From the NCBI GenBank assembly GCA_033852175.1, contig JAWSUY010000051.1, forward strand, positions 1 through 64,000: a DNA stretch of 64,000 nucleotides. Reading direction: 5' to 3'. Position 1 is the stretch's first letter, and each line of letters opens with the position of its first letter. A program made the translations under genes and the position numbers. This document shows, in pieces, positions 1-8,172 of this stretch. The stretch is from Agarilytica sp033852175. Lineage in GTDB: Bacteria; Pseudomonadota; Gammaproteobacteria; Pseudomonadales; Cellvibrionaceae. The notes under the pieces were generated by a model. That model saw only the letters and a program-made list of their open reading frames with translations, made no database searches and had not been told where the DNA came from.

Positions 1-170
1 TAGCTAGTGCCCGTCCAGAAATGGCTCGTTGCGAGAGTGAATTTAAAATGTCAGTTTTGCACCACAAGATATGGGCGTTTGGTTATTCCAAACAACTATA
101 TCTTGTGTTGTGAAAATGGCGTTTTAAATTCGATCGCAGCAGAGCCCTATTTCTGGACGGGCACTAGCTA
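1..170. repeat. MITE-like palindromic repeat, copy 1 (about 170 bp)
   Basis: Bases 1-22 and 149-170 form a perfect 22-bp inverted repeat, and the element encodes no protein. Its core is a long hairpin: CACAAGATAT (63-72) pairs with ATATCTTGTG (98-107), and inside that GTTTGG (77-82) pairs with CCAAAC (88-93) around a 5-base loop. A diverged copy lies at about 12461-12620 in the opposite orientation, and a right-end fragment at about 25455-25537. Size, terminal repeats and dispersal suggest a non-autonomous mobile repeat. No transposase is visible in the window. The left end may extend beyond base 1. Confidence 0.75.
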
Positions 171-228
171 GTGCCCATCCCGAAATAGGCCCTGCTGCGG
201 ATATTGGGAGTAAAATAGCGCCATTTCG
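167..228. repeat. Partial second copy of the palindromic repeat, head-to-head with copy 1
   Basis: From the palindromic junction TAGCTAGTGCCC the sequence reads like the reverse complement of the right end of copy 1: the tracts CTAGTGCCC, GAAATAGG, CTGCTGCG, TAAAA and CGCCATTT recur in the same order. Bases 147-190 therefore form a 44-base imperfect palindrome with 2 mismatches in 22 pairs. Only about 60 bp of the second copy is recognisable before it decays into unrelated sequence. Confidence 0.6.
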
Positions 229-265
229 AAAAAGCCCATCGCTATAACGAAGTGGCTCTTTTTTA
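229..265 (+). terminator. Possible rho-independent terminator
   Basis: AAAAAGCC (229-236) can pair with GGCTCTTTTT (254-263) with one A-C mismatch, and the right arm runs into a stretch of T. The spacing allows a hairpin of terminator shape on the + strand. The gene it would end lies left of the window or has been replaced by the repeats, so its role is uncertain. Confidence 0.3.
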
Positions 266-421
266 TATCGCAACAACCCTCTTATTCTATTCTGTAGACT
301 CCTCAGTAGAAAAGCATGACAAACAAGCTTTTGTGGCGACATATATGCTGCACCTCCCCAAGAATGCCTATGGAACAATGGCGCGCTCTGAACTAGTATG
401 GTTACAAGCGGAGAGACATGC

Positions 422-2935
422 GTGTTGCAAAAACTAACTCAAATAGATTCGAATTTGTCCATCGTTAAAATTTTGATCGTCAGCCATGATGAAGCCGTAC
501 GAAAAGAGATCAAATCGGGCTTACAATCATCACCCCGAGCTCTTCTCACATTTGCGGACACGGCAAAAGCAGCGCTCAGCATTTTGCGACGGTCACAGGT
601 CGACATTCTTTTAGGTGATATTGACACGCCAGATTTAGACGGTTGGCGGCTATCTCGCCTTGTACGCTCTGGAATTTTAAAATGTCCTACCGATATCCCC
701 ATTATTATGGTCTCGAGCACGTGGTGCGAGCGCATAGCTGAAGTCACAGCTCGTGAATACGGTGTTAACCATGTTCTGCCTCTTGAGCATATCAACCGTA
801 TTCCGCAAATTGTTGATGATTTTTACGAAAAGAAAAACTCCCCTCCTCCCAAACAACGCCTCTTAGTCATCGAAGATCAGAGTGATACATCTGATTTAAT
901 TCGCCGAGTTCTGGATAAAACGTTTGATATCCAAGTCGCCGAAGATGGTAAAAAGGGTTTGTATGAATGGGAGCATGGGCAACACGATCTTGTATTGCTC
1001 GATTTGATGTTACCGAAACTGGCCGGTAAAGACGTCCTTACCGCGATCATGAAACAGAAACCCGACCAAGCCGTTGTCATCATGACCGCTCATGCTTCAG
1101 CAGACCAAGCTGAAGAGCTCATGCTTAACGGAGCAGTGGATTTCATACCCAAACCCTTTCGTGCTGAGCAATTACGTAAAGTCTGCAATATCGCATCACT
1201 AAGGGAAGACTATCTTGTCAGTAACGCGCAGTTTGCAGACCGCGTAAAATCGCTAGAAGAGAGAGAGTCCGCCTATAAAAGCTTGTACGAGAGTCATCAT
1301 CACCTACTTGATGACCTTCAATCCGTGGTTATGGAGCTGGACAGCCACCTCAGCATCACATTTCTAAATCGGACATGGGAACAGCTGATGGGCTTTAGCG
1401 TACCGGAATCCATTGGCCGACCACTTGAGGCTTTTGTAGCGGAGGAAGATACCGCTAAGTTCGCCCGATACAAAACCAAACTTCACGAAGCGCTATCCAA
1501 CAAAAACAAAAAATACGAATTCGAACTCTGCCTTTTAGATCGACAAAATGAAAAGATCTGGACCCAGTTAAAAATTAGCAGCTCTACATCTGTCAATAAC
1601 TTATCAACGCTCACCATTTGCCTCGACAATATTACGGAGCGTAAAAAAGCACAGCATGAGCTTGAACATTTGGCGATGCATGACTCCTTAACTGGCTTAT
1701 ACAATCGGAGATACTTTGAATCGTCACTGGAGCAGTTAGCCGTTGATGCCACTCGGTACAGACGCTCACACGCATTGATTTATATCGACTTGGATTACTT
1801 CAAGGTTATTAACGACACATTTGGGCATCACCGGGGCGATGAGGTTCTACGCGAAGTTTCACAGCTGTTACTGAAACACATTAGAAAGGCTGATTTACTT
1901 TGCCGACTGGGTGGAGATGAATTTGCAGTTTTATTACACGATACTAATATCGATAAAGCAAAATTATTCGCCGCTGAACTTCAGGAAGTGGTTCGAGATT
2001 GTAGTTTTCAGTTACAAGAACAACGTATTCACTTAGGTTCGAGTATTGGCTTAGCCGCAATAGACGGCAGTGCAAAAAATGCTGAAGAGTACCTGATGAA
2101 GGCTGATATTGCCCTCTACGTAGCCAAAGGACGAGGCCGAAACCTTATTCACTTATATGATGCAGATGATCGTGAAAGCGAAGACATGCGCCTCAATGTG
2201 AATTGGTCACAGAAAATACGCGAGGGCATTACTGAAAACCGCATATTGTTGTATTTTCAACCTGTATTTGATGTCAGTGAAGATAAAATTTCATACTTCG
2301 AGGCACTCGTTCGATATCGCGAAGCAGACGGGACAATCGTTGGCCCCGGCCAGTTTATCCCAGCGCTGGAAAATACCGGCGAAATGCAAATGCTGGACCG
2401 CCGCATTATTGAGTTAGCAATTACGACCCTGAAAGACCATAGCGAATTGAATCATATTGCCATCAATTTATCTGCGCAGGCATTTAAAGACGAGAACCTC
2501 GTTCCCTCGATTATAAATTGTTTGAATAGCTGTAATGTTAGTGCAAAAAGGCTCACTTTCGAACTCACCGAGAGTGCTAGCTTATTTAATTTAGACATTA
2601 CACAGAGAGTAATTTCTGAACTTCATGACCTAGGCTGTACTTTTTCTGTCGATGATTTTGGGTCAGGCTTTAGTAGTTTTTCCTACTTAAAACAATTACC
2701 TGCCGATTACATTAAACTGGATGGATCTTTTATCCAAAACCTTCACAACGACCAAGTGGACCAGGCACTGGTCCGTGCAATTATTCAGGTTGTTCAGGCA
2801 CTGGGCAAAAAAGCTGTTGCTGAGTATGTAGAGAATGAGGAAATTTTGAATATCCTCAAGAAAATGGGAATTGATTATGTACAGGGGTACCATATTGGGT
2901 ATCCTGAGCCGGTTGAGAAAATTTTTCCTCTTTAA
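422..2935 (+). CDS. REC-REC-PAS-GGDEF-EAL dual cyclic-di-GMP enzyme/response regulator
   Basis: Predicted cytoplasmic protein of about 837 residues that would make and/or degrade cyclic di-GMP. Domain order: receiver 1 (about 15-135), receiver 2 (about 145-262), PAS (about 295-405), diguanylate cyclase (about 415-580) with intact GGDEF at 497-501, then an EAL phosphodiesterase domain with EAL at 627-629 and the NLSA, ELTES, DDFGSG and KLD motifs. Receiver 2 has phospho-acceptor D194 and the conserved Lys (K244). Receiver 1 keeps a candidate Asp (D66) but has Leu where the conserved Lys should be, so it may not signal normally. GTG at 422 is preferred because GGAGA lies 7 bases upstream; an in-frame ATG at 398 has no such site. 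Both catalytic signatures look active, so the net activity cannot be read from sequence. No partner kinase is adjacent; the nearest is at 8173-10095. Confidence 0.9.
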   Translation: MLQKLTQIDSNLSIVKILIVSHDEAVRKEIKSGLQSSPRALLTFADTAKAALSILRRSQVDILLGDIDTPDLDGWRLSRLVRSGILKCPTDIPIIMVSSTWCERIAEVTAREYGVNHVLPLEHINRIPQIVDDFYEKKNSPPPKQRLLVIEDQSDTSDLIRRVLDKTFDIQVAEDGKKGLYEWEHGQHDLVLLDLMLPKLAGKDVLTAIMKQKPDQAVVIMTAHASADQAEELMLNGAVDFIPKPFRAEQLRKVCNIASLREDYLVSNAQFADRVKSLEERESAYKSLYESHHHLLDDLQSVVMELDSHLSITFLNRTWEQLMGFSVPESIGRPLEAFVAEEDTAKFARYKTKLHEALSNKNKKYEFELCLLDRQNEKIWTQLKISSSTSVNNLSTLTICLDNITERKKAQHELEHLAMHDSLTGLYNRRYFESSLEQLAVDATRYRRSHALIYIDLDYFKVINDTFGHHRGDEVLREVSQLLLKHIRKADLLCRLGGDEFAVLLHDTNIDKAKLFAAELQEVVRDCSFQLQEQRIHLGSSIGLAAIDGSAKNAEEYLMKADIALYVAKGRGRNLIHLYDADDRESEDMRLNVNWSQKIREGITENRILLYFQPVFDVSEDKISYFEALVRYREADGTIVGPGQFIPALENTGEMQMLDRRIIELAITTLKDHSELNHIAINLSAQAFKDENLVPSIINCLNSCNVSAKRLTFELTESASLFNLDITQRVISELHDLGCTFSVDDFGSGFSSFSYLKQLPADYIKLDGSFIQNLHNDQVDQALVRAIIQVVQALGKKAVAEYVENEEILNILKKMGIDYVQGYHIGYPEPVEKIFPL

Positions 2936-3033
2936 AAAATCTCTTCGTGATTTAGAACCAATGTATCGATAACGTGCTCATCAGATCCATATTATAAACT
3001 GCAGTATTTTATAATCCGTTAACATAAACGGCA

Positions 3034-3867
3034 TTAATTTGGAACCGTTCGTGCGGTCTGACCTTGATAGTCAATGTCATTACATCGAAGAGGTAAAAAA
3101 GAATCTGGTGCTCGATTCAAAGCCTCTAAATAGCACGCTGTTACACCGCTAGCCACCATCAGAGAATATATACTGTATACCTCTCTAGGAGTGAAGCCCT
3201 GGTCTGATAAAAATGCCGACATGTACCCATTGATATTCATTCCTTCATCAAATTGATTTAAGAGTAGTTCCTCAATATCATAAGCTAAACGCAAATGCTC
3301 TCCCTCTTCAAATCCTAACTTGACGGCCAAACGCTCCATAGTTTCTATTCGCTCATCTCCTTTTGCTATAGGCCTTATATATCCAACGATATAAGGCTTA
3401 CCGCGATTAGCGTCAGTAATTTCCTTTATAATATCCGCTGGCTCGCTTCCTTTTTTTTGTTTAATCAAAGCGTTCTGGATAAATTCAACACCATCAATCA
3501 ATGTAAACGGCCCATACGCCCTAGAATCAGAAGCTAAACAACCCATCGTAGTTGCTGCAACAACAGATGTTCTAGCACTACCGGATAAAGCGCCAATTTG
3601 ATTGCACCAAATTCGAGGGTCAGGCCAACTTAAACATCCGCAGATCGCTTCAATCCAATCGGCTAATCGCTTATCCACCATTTTCCCAGTAGCATTTAAA
3701 ATTACGATTTGAAAATACGACTTTTCGCCAACGAGTTCATCCAACATCGAGTACCCATGACAAAATACGGCCTTCCCAGGAAACCAGCCTCCTGTACGAC
3801 TGATTATTTTTCCTCTTAATGAGTCTAACTCAGCAATATATGAAGGATTACTATTCGTTTTTTTCAA
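3034..3867 (-). CDS. Citrate-synthase-fold protein, degenerate paralog (second of pair)
   Basis: 277 residues. It resembles the small citrate synthase/citryl-CoA lyase type rather than full-length (about 430 aa) citrate synthase. It shares with its upstream neighbour the pattern CHGYxxLD...KS, a PxPR segment about 55 residues later and a DxR-type C-terminus. The position of the catalytic His in the GPLHG motif of true synthases reads AYGPF, and the second His region (GFGHR in synthases) reads GYIRP, so classical catalysis looks unlikely from this chain alone. It starts 17 bases inside the end of the upstream paralog, which implies translational coupling and perhaps a heteromer. It belongs to the leftward unit TonB receptor - paralog - this gene. 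Its substrate is unknown. A non-catalytic regulatory subunit is an alternative reading. Confidence 0.65.
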   Translation of the reverse strand: MKKTNSNPSYIAELDSLRGKIISRTGGWFPGKAVFCHGYSMLDELVGEKSYFQIVILNATGKMVDKRLADWIEAICGCLSWPDPRIWCNQIGALSGSARTSVVAATTMGCLASDSRAYGPFTLIDGVEFIQNALIKQKKGSEPADIIKEITDANRGKPYIVGYIRPIAKGDERIETMERLAVKLGFEEGEHLRLAYDIEELLLNQFDEGMNINGYMSAFLSDQGFTPREVYSIYSLMVASGVTACYLEALNRAPDSFLPLRCNDIDYQGQTARTVPN

Positions 3868-4702
3868 CTATATAGTCCTCATCACCAACAAAAGGCATCG
3901 CAGTGAAGTGTTTATTTGCCATTTCTACCCCGTGTGCTGCGATACCAGGGGCACGTAATAACTGAAAAAGGCTTCCACCAATTCGGGGTTGAAATCCAAG
4001 ATCAGCAAACACCGCAGCGGCTATTCCTGTGCTTAATAAACCAATCCCATGCTCTTCAGTTACAGTGTGTACTTCCGCGCCCCAAGTCAAGGCATCCCCA
4101 GAACCTGGTAGGGTTAATAAAAGATCAACTAAGTTTTTAGAAACAATATCGACGCCACCATAATAACGACCAAAACCAGGACTCTCTGCGTTAAAAAACT
4201 CAGATTCATCTCTAGATTTTGCATTCATATCGATATCTAGGTTTTCCAACATCTTTTCGGCATAAATTCTGGCATTTAATTTTTTACTTTTCCGAAGAAA
4301 CCTCATCGAATCATCAATTACAGAAGCGCCATGATGGCTCCCTCCTAATACAGATAAGCCGATAGGAAGAATATGGACTGGTTGTGTTTTCCCCACACCA
4401 GCATTCATAGCCGCGCGCGTTGCCGTATGTCGTGGACCAGGATTAATTAGGCCGATCATCAAAGCTTCTAGGAGCTCCGATTCGTCTCCTGTAGGCAATT
4501 CACCCCTGAATAGAAGATAAAAAACATCTACAAATGATTTTTTTTTCACAAGATCTAATAAATCATATCCGTGACAATTTACAGCATATGGTATGTAGGG
4601 ATTATCCTCACTTGCTTTTTCTTCCCAAATTTTTGTGGCTGTTCTCCGAGTGAATTTTTCATTTCTACTCCGAACTTGATCATGCCTACGCATCTTATCC
4701 AC
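3851..4702 (-). CDS. Citrate-synthase/citryl-CoA-lyase-like protein (first of pair)
   Basis: 283 residues with citrate synthase superfamily signatures. INPGPRHTATRAAMNAG resembles the N-terminal domain, GGSHHGAS corresponds to the GPLHG catalytic-His segment and keeps its His, and GFGRYYGG sits where synthases have GFGHR, so the second catalytic His is replaced. RAPGIAAHGVEM near the C-terminus is typical of the fold. The short length and altered second motif fit citryl-CoA-lyase-like members better than the TCA-cycle enzyme. It follows the TonB receptor by 22 bases and overlaps the next paralog by 17, so the three are probably cotranscribed. That context may link a citrate-like metabolite to uptake, but this is inference. 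Confidence is high for the fold and low for the reaction. Confidence 0.7.
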   Translation of the reverse strand: MDKMRRHDQVRSRNEKFTRRTATKIWEEKASEDNPYIPYAVNCHGYDLLDLVKKKSFVDVFYLLFRGELPTGDESELLEALMIGLINPGPRHTATRAAMNAGVGKTQPVHILPIGLSVLGGSHHGASVIDDSMRFLRKSKKLNARIYAEKMLENLDIDMNAKSRDESEFFNAESPGFGRYYGGVDIVSKNLVDLLLTLPGSGDALTWGAEVHTVTEEHGIGLLSTGIAAAVFADLGFQPRIGGSLFQLLRAPGIAAHGVEMANKHFTAMPFVGDEDYIVEKNE

Positions 4703-4724
4703 TTAGAATACTCTCTATATAGAA

Positions 4725-6878
4725 CTAATCAAAATGATAGGTAAGCTCAATCCATGTGCTACGCCCCTCTAAAGGATAATCTTTTTCGATTTCCCCACTA
4801 CTCGGTTCATATGCCACTTTATCCATAACGTTTTTTGCTGAAATGGAAAAATCTAGACCAGGAACAACATCTATCTTTCGAAGAGATAAATCAAAAATAC
4901 TGTAATCGGGCACATTCCCCCTAGAATCACCATCAGTTCGATTGCGATCTGCAACCCAGTTTAATCTCCCATTGAGGAAAACATTAGTACCCAGCTCAAA
5001 ACTAGCCGCCAATGTAAGCTGCTGCATTGGTGCATCTGAAATATTATTCCTGGTTCCTCGATCTTCCGCCTTAGTCCATGAATAATTGCCACCAAACTTT
5101 ATACGATCTTTAATTCTCCAGTTAACCTCCCACTCAAATCCAATCCCATCTTGATCTCGCGCATTTTTAGCCGTTTTTGTAAAAGCCTCATCGTCGGGTA
5201 CGAACTCGATCATACCCTTTGCTTGATAATAAAATAAATTGGTGTTTGATTGGAGGTTTGGTGTTACAGCTAAATTGAAAGACAGCTCCCAAGTATCAAT
5301 AACCTCTGGATCAAGGTCAGGACGCCCCAAGGAAACAGGGTTATTGTCAAAGAATTGCTCGCTAAAAGATGGCGCGCGAAATGCGCTACCGTATAATAAT
5401 TTAGTCGTTAGTTTTTCGCTGGTACTCCAAACCAATGCCACTCTAGGATTTGTAGTTCCGCCAAAATCTGAATACTCATCATACCTCAACCCTGCTGTCA
5501 GCTCCCAATCAGCAGAAAATCGCCACTCCTCCTGTATAGATAGATACCGTATAGTTCTAGACACATCTTTTGCAAAAACAAAAGGTGTGTCGCTAACATC
5601 GGTAAGTCGTCCGTCTACAACCGGTTGAGAGCCATCAATAACGCCTGGTCCGAAATTTTTAGTCTCATTGGTATCTAATGCTTGATGTTTCGTGCCTACA
5701 GCTAGTCGTAACCGATGATTGTCCCAACCTTGATAAATGGAGACAAGGTCAAATTGAAAGTCATTTGTTTGCGCGCCCGGATTACCAATCAACCCATCAG
5801 GAAAAGCTACTAATGATGATGAATTGCCGACATTTCCATCACGCCCTATTGGCAGAACTGTGCCTGGTGGCAGCAAGGTGAAATTCGCCTGTAATTTATA
5901 GTGTAGGTAACTTAAACCTAGATTTATCTCCCAGTTATCAATCCAATCTCTCGTTTTATAGGTAATGTCTGTAAGCAATAATTCACTATCATCGTGCCCT
6001 TCAAAATCTAACGCTTGCGCCGCCCCTGCTCCAACTCCGGCATCCTTAGATCGCCAATGCCACAAATTAATTTTCCAGTTCTCATTATTGACGGCTAAGT
6101 GAGCGTCAGTAACCTCGTACCGTGTTGATAGGTGGTTCGGTGCAAGAGTGGCCTGAGTGCCAAAAAAACCGTCAAATGTTGTTTGAAGATCAGCATCAAT
6201 TACCCTCTCATTATCGCCGTTAGAATGCTGGTAAGTAAAATCAAACATCAAACTCCAACCATTCCATACAGTTGTATTTTGTACCCATAACTCCTTGTAA
6301 CCGAAAGAACCAAGCCGTCCTCCAGCCTTGGACCCACTTAACCCTGACGAATCTCGCGTTATAATATTAATCACACCAGAATATGCATCCGCCCCGTAAA
6401 TAGCGGAACCTGGGCCACGAATAATCTCAACTTGAGCAATAGATGTAACAGGAAATTTTAGTAAAGCAGGCTTTCCACCATGTAAGCTAAACGTTACAGG
6501 CACTCCGTTAATTAGCAGTAAAACATGAGGATTAAAGCCTGTGTGAATACCACGTATGGAATAAACTGAATCTAATCGACTAAGAGATGATAGTGATACG
6601 TGCAGCCCTGGCACAGACTCTAGGACTTCATCTAAATTACGAGCTCCCATAGCTTTGATCTCTGCAGCTGTAATCACCGACGCCGTAGCTGGCGCACGGT
6701 CAAGAGGAGTGCTATTACCTGTCGCGCTAGTAATTTCCAACTTACCAAGCTGAGATAAAGGTAAGTTGTAAAATGCATCTAGGTTATTATTACTTGAGGC
6801 GTAGGGTTTTAAGGGCATAAGAGAGTAGCCCACAATTACCAATAAAATTAGACAACGGTACTGTGAGGAAGAAATCAT
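4725..6878 (-). CDS. TonB-dependent outer-membrane receptor
   Basis: 717 residues. An N-terminal signal peptide (about 1-27) is followed by a plug domain: VITAAEIKAMGARNLDEVL, VPGLHV, SIRGI, LLLINGVPV and the hallmark EIIRGPGSAIYGADAYSGVI. A beta-barrel of about 500 residues follows and ends in aromatic/hydrophobic strands (LTYHFD). Such receptors take up iron chelates, vitamin B12 or glycans using TonB energy. The plug and the TSATG segment resemble the vitamin/siderophore receptor class, but the ligand cannot be assigned. It is first in a leftward unit with two citrate-synthase-fold genes and divergent from a dehydrogenase across a 396-base gap. No periplasmic binding protein or ABC permease is nearby. 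Confidence 0.9.
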   Translation of the reverse strand: MISSSQYRCLILLVIVGYSLMPLKPYASSNNNLDAFYNLPLSQLGKLEITSATGNSTPLDRAPATASVITAAEIKAMGARNLDEVLESVPGLHVSLSSLSRLDSVYSIRGIHTGFNPHVLLLINGVPVTFSLHGGKPALLKFPVTSIAQVEIIRGPGSAIYGADAYSGVINIITRDSSGLSGSKAGGRLGSFGYKELWVQNTTVWNGWSLMFDFTYQHSNGDNERVIDADLQTTFDGFFGTQATLAPNHLSTRYEVTDAHLAVNNENWKINLWHWRSKDAGVGAGAAQALDFEGHDDSELLLTDITYKTRDWIDNWEINLGLSYLHYKLQANFTLLPPGTVLPIGRDGNVGNSSSLVAFPDGLIGNPGAQTNDFQFDLVSIYQGWDNHRLRLAVGTKHQALDTNETKNFGPGVIDGSQPVVDGRLTDVSDTPFVFAKDVSRTIRYLSIQEEWRFSADWELTAGLRYDEYSDFGGTTNPRVALVWSTSEKLTTKLLYGSAFRAPSFSEQFFDNNPVSLGRPDLDPEVIDTWELSFNLAVTPNLQSNTNLFYYQAKGMIEFVPDDEAFTKTAKNARDQDGIGFEWEVNWRIKDRIKFGGNYSWTKAEDRGTRNNISDAPMQQLTLAASFELGTNVFLNGRLNWVADRNRTDGDSRGNVPDYSIFDLSLRKIDVVPGLDFSISAKNVMDKVAYEPSSGEIEKDYPLEGRSTWIELTYHFD

Positions 6879-7274
6879 ATTGTAAGTTTCACAAATTTAT
6901 AAGCGGTATATCACTAGCTCAACTTCAGTTAGTGAGTAGTTATTAACTAGTTAATTACAACGGTGTTCTATTTGCAAGTTTATAGGATCATTTCTATTAT
7001 AGTACGAAGCGGGTTATTGGCCTTTGTCAATTATTGAATATAAATCATTTATTGCTCTTATCAACTAACCTTAGCTTAACAACATTGTTACGCAATTTTT
7101 TGGATTTAATTAAACACACTGTGTTGAGTTATTTAGGCATACTTCACATTAATCTTTCTTTTAGTGCAATATCTAACCAGGCCGCATCGTTTATATCGGT
7201 TCCAAAGGCGCCAAGATTGGCCAGTTACAATGAATTGGCACCCTATACATATATAAGAGGTTTAGTAATAAGTC
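6879..7274. other. Divergent intergenic region (TonB receptor / dehydrogenase)
   Basis: An AT-rich stretch of 396 bases that must carry the promoters of both divergent genes. Short imperfect repeats occur around 6915-6955 (CTAGCTC, TTAGTGAGT, AACTAGTTAATT), but no clear operator, Fur box or riboswitch was recognised. An open frame starting at 7034 on the + strand overlaps the dehydrogenase in another frame and is not supported. Confidence 0.4.
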
Positions 7275-8147
7275 ATGACGGATTCAAAAGTAATATTGGT
7301 CACAGGATCGGCTACAGGCCTCGGTCTAAATATTGCCAAACTACTCTCCAGCAAAAACCACAAAGTTTACGCTTCCATGAGAGATATTGAAGGAAAGAAC
7401 AAAACTAACGCTCAGTCTATTAGAGATTGGGGAAATCAATACCCTACTAAAATTACAGTAATTGAATTAGACGTTTCATGCGAGAAGTCTGTGGACCGAG
7501 CCATTTCTGCAATAGTGGAAGAGGAGGGGCGATTAGATGTTGTTATAAACAACGCCGGTCTAGGCGCCCTTGGCATTACCGAATCGTTTACAGTAGAACA
7601 GGCAAAGCAAGTTTTTGAAGTGAACACCTTCGGCCCAATGCGGGTCAACCAAGCAGCTTTACCTCATATGCGATCACAAAATTCAGGGCTTCTGCTCCAT
7701 ATAACAAGCTCAGCTGGGCGATTATGTTTTCCATTTTTGGGGATTTATAACGCATCTAAATTCGCCATAGAAGCTTTGGCCGAATCCTATATCTACGAAC
7801 TAAAATCGTTTGAAATAGATATTGCCATCATCGAACCCGGCGCTTACCCATCTGAGCTTCACGACAAACGACTACAACCAAAAAATAGTCATGTTATAAA
7901 AGATTATGGCGAAACAGCTCAGATACCAGCGCTAATGGTTCAAGGAATGAAGGATCTTATGTCAAGCCCTCAAGCCCCTGACGCTAATGAAATTGCAAAT
8001 GCTGTATATGCTATTGTCGCCATGGATACTGGCAGTAGACCCCTTCGGACAGTTGTCGGCAACATCGCAACTGAAGGTATCGAAGCGCTCAATGAAGCAA
8101 CACAAAAATACCAAAGCCAACTCTTAGATTCTCTTGGTATGAATTAA
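7275..8147 (+). CDS. Short-chain dehydrogenase/reductase (SDR family)
   Basis: 290-residue classical SDR. It carries the NAD(P) motif TGSATGLG near the N-terminus, the NNAG structural motif (VVINNAGLG), a catalytic Ser in HITSSAGR and the catalytic YxxxK in YNASK. It reduces or oxidises a hydroxyl/keto group with NAD(P)H, but the substrate is not predictable. The ATG at 7275 has AAGAGG about 14 bases upstream, a rather long spacing. It is divergent from the TonB receptor and convergent with the histidine kinase gene, so it is probably monocistronic. Confidence 0.88.
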   Translation: MTDSKVILVTGSATGLGLNIAKLLSSKNHKVYASMRDIEGKNKTNAQSIRDWGNQYPTKITVIELDVSCEKSVDRAISAIVEEEGRLDVVINNAGLGALGITESFTVEQAKQVFEVNTFGPMRVNQAALPHMRSQNSGLLLHITSSAGRLCFPFLGIYNASKFAIEALAESYIYELKSFEIDIAIIEPGAYPSELHDKRLQPKNSHVIKDYGETAQIPALMVQGMKDLMSSPQAPDANEIANAVYAIVAMDTGSRPLRTVVGNIATEGIEALNEATQKYQSQLLDSLGMN

Positions 8148-8172
8148 CACCATTATTCACACCAGGAAAAAC

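Noticed and set aside
61..110. Possible integron attC site
   Set aside because: The core hairpin is palindromic, but it lacks the GTTRRRY/RYYYAAC boxes, and no integrase is near.
124..437. Open frames on both strands inside the repeat region
   Set aside because: They coincide with the palindromic repeat or run out of frame into the following gene, and show no domain or ribosome site.
7034..7390. 118-codon frame overlapping the dehydrogenase start
   Set aside because: It reads through the conserved NAD-binding part of the dehydrogenase in a different frame and has no recognisable features.
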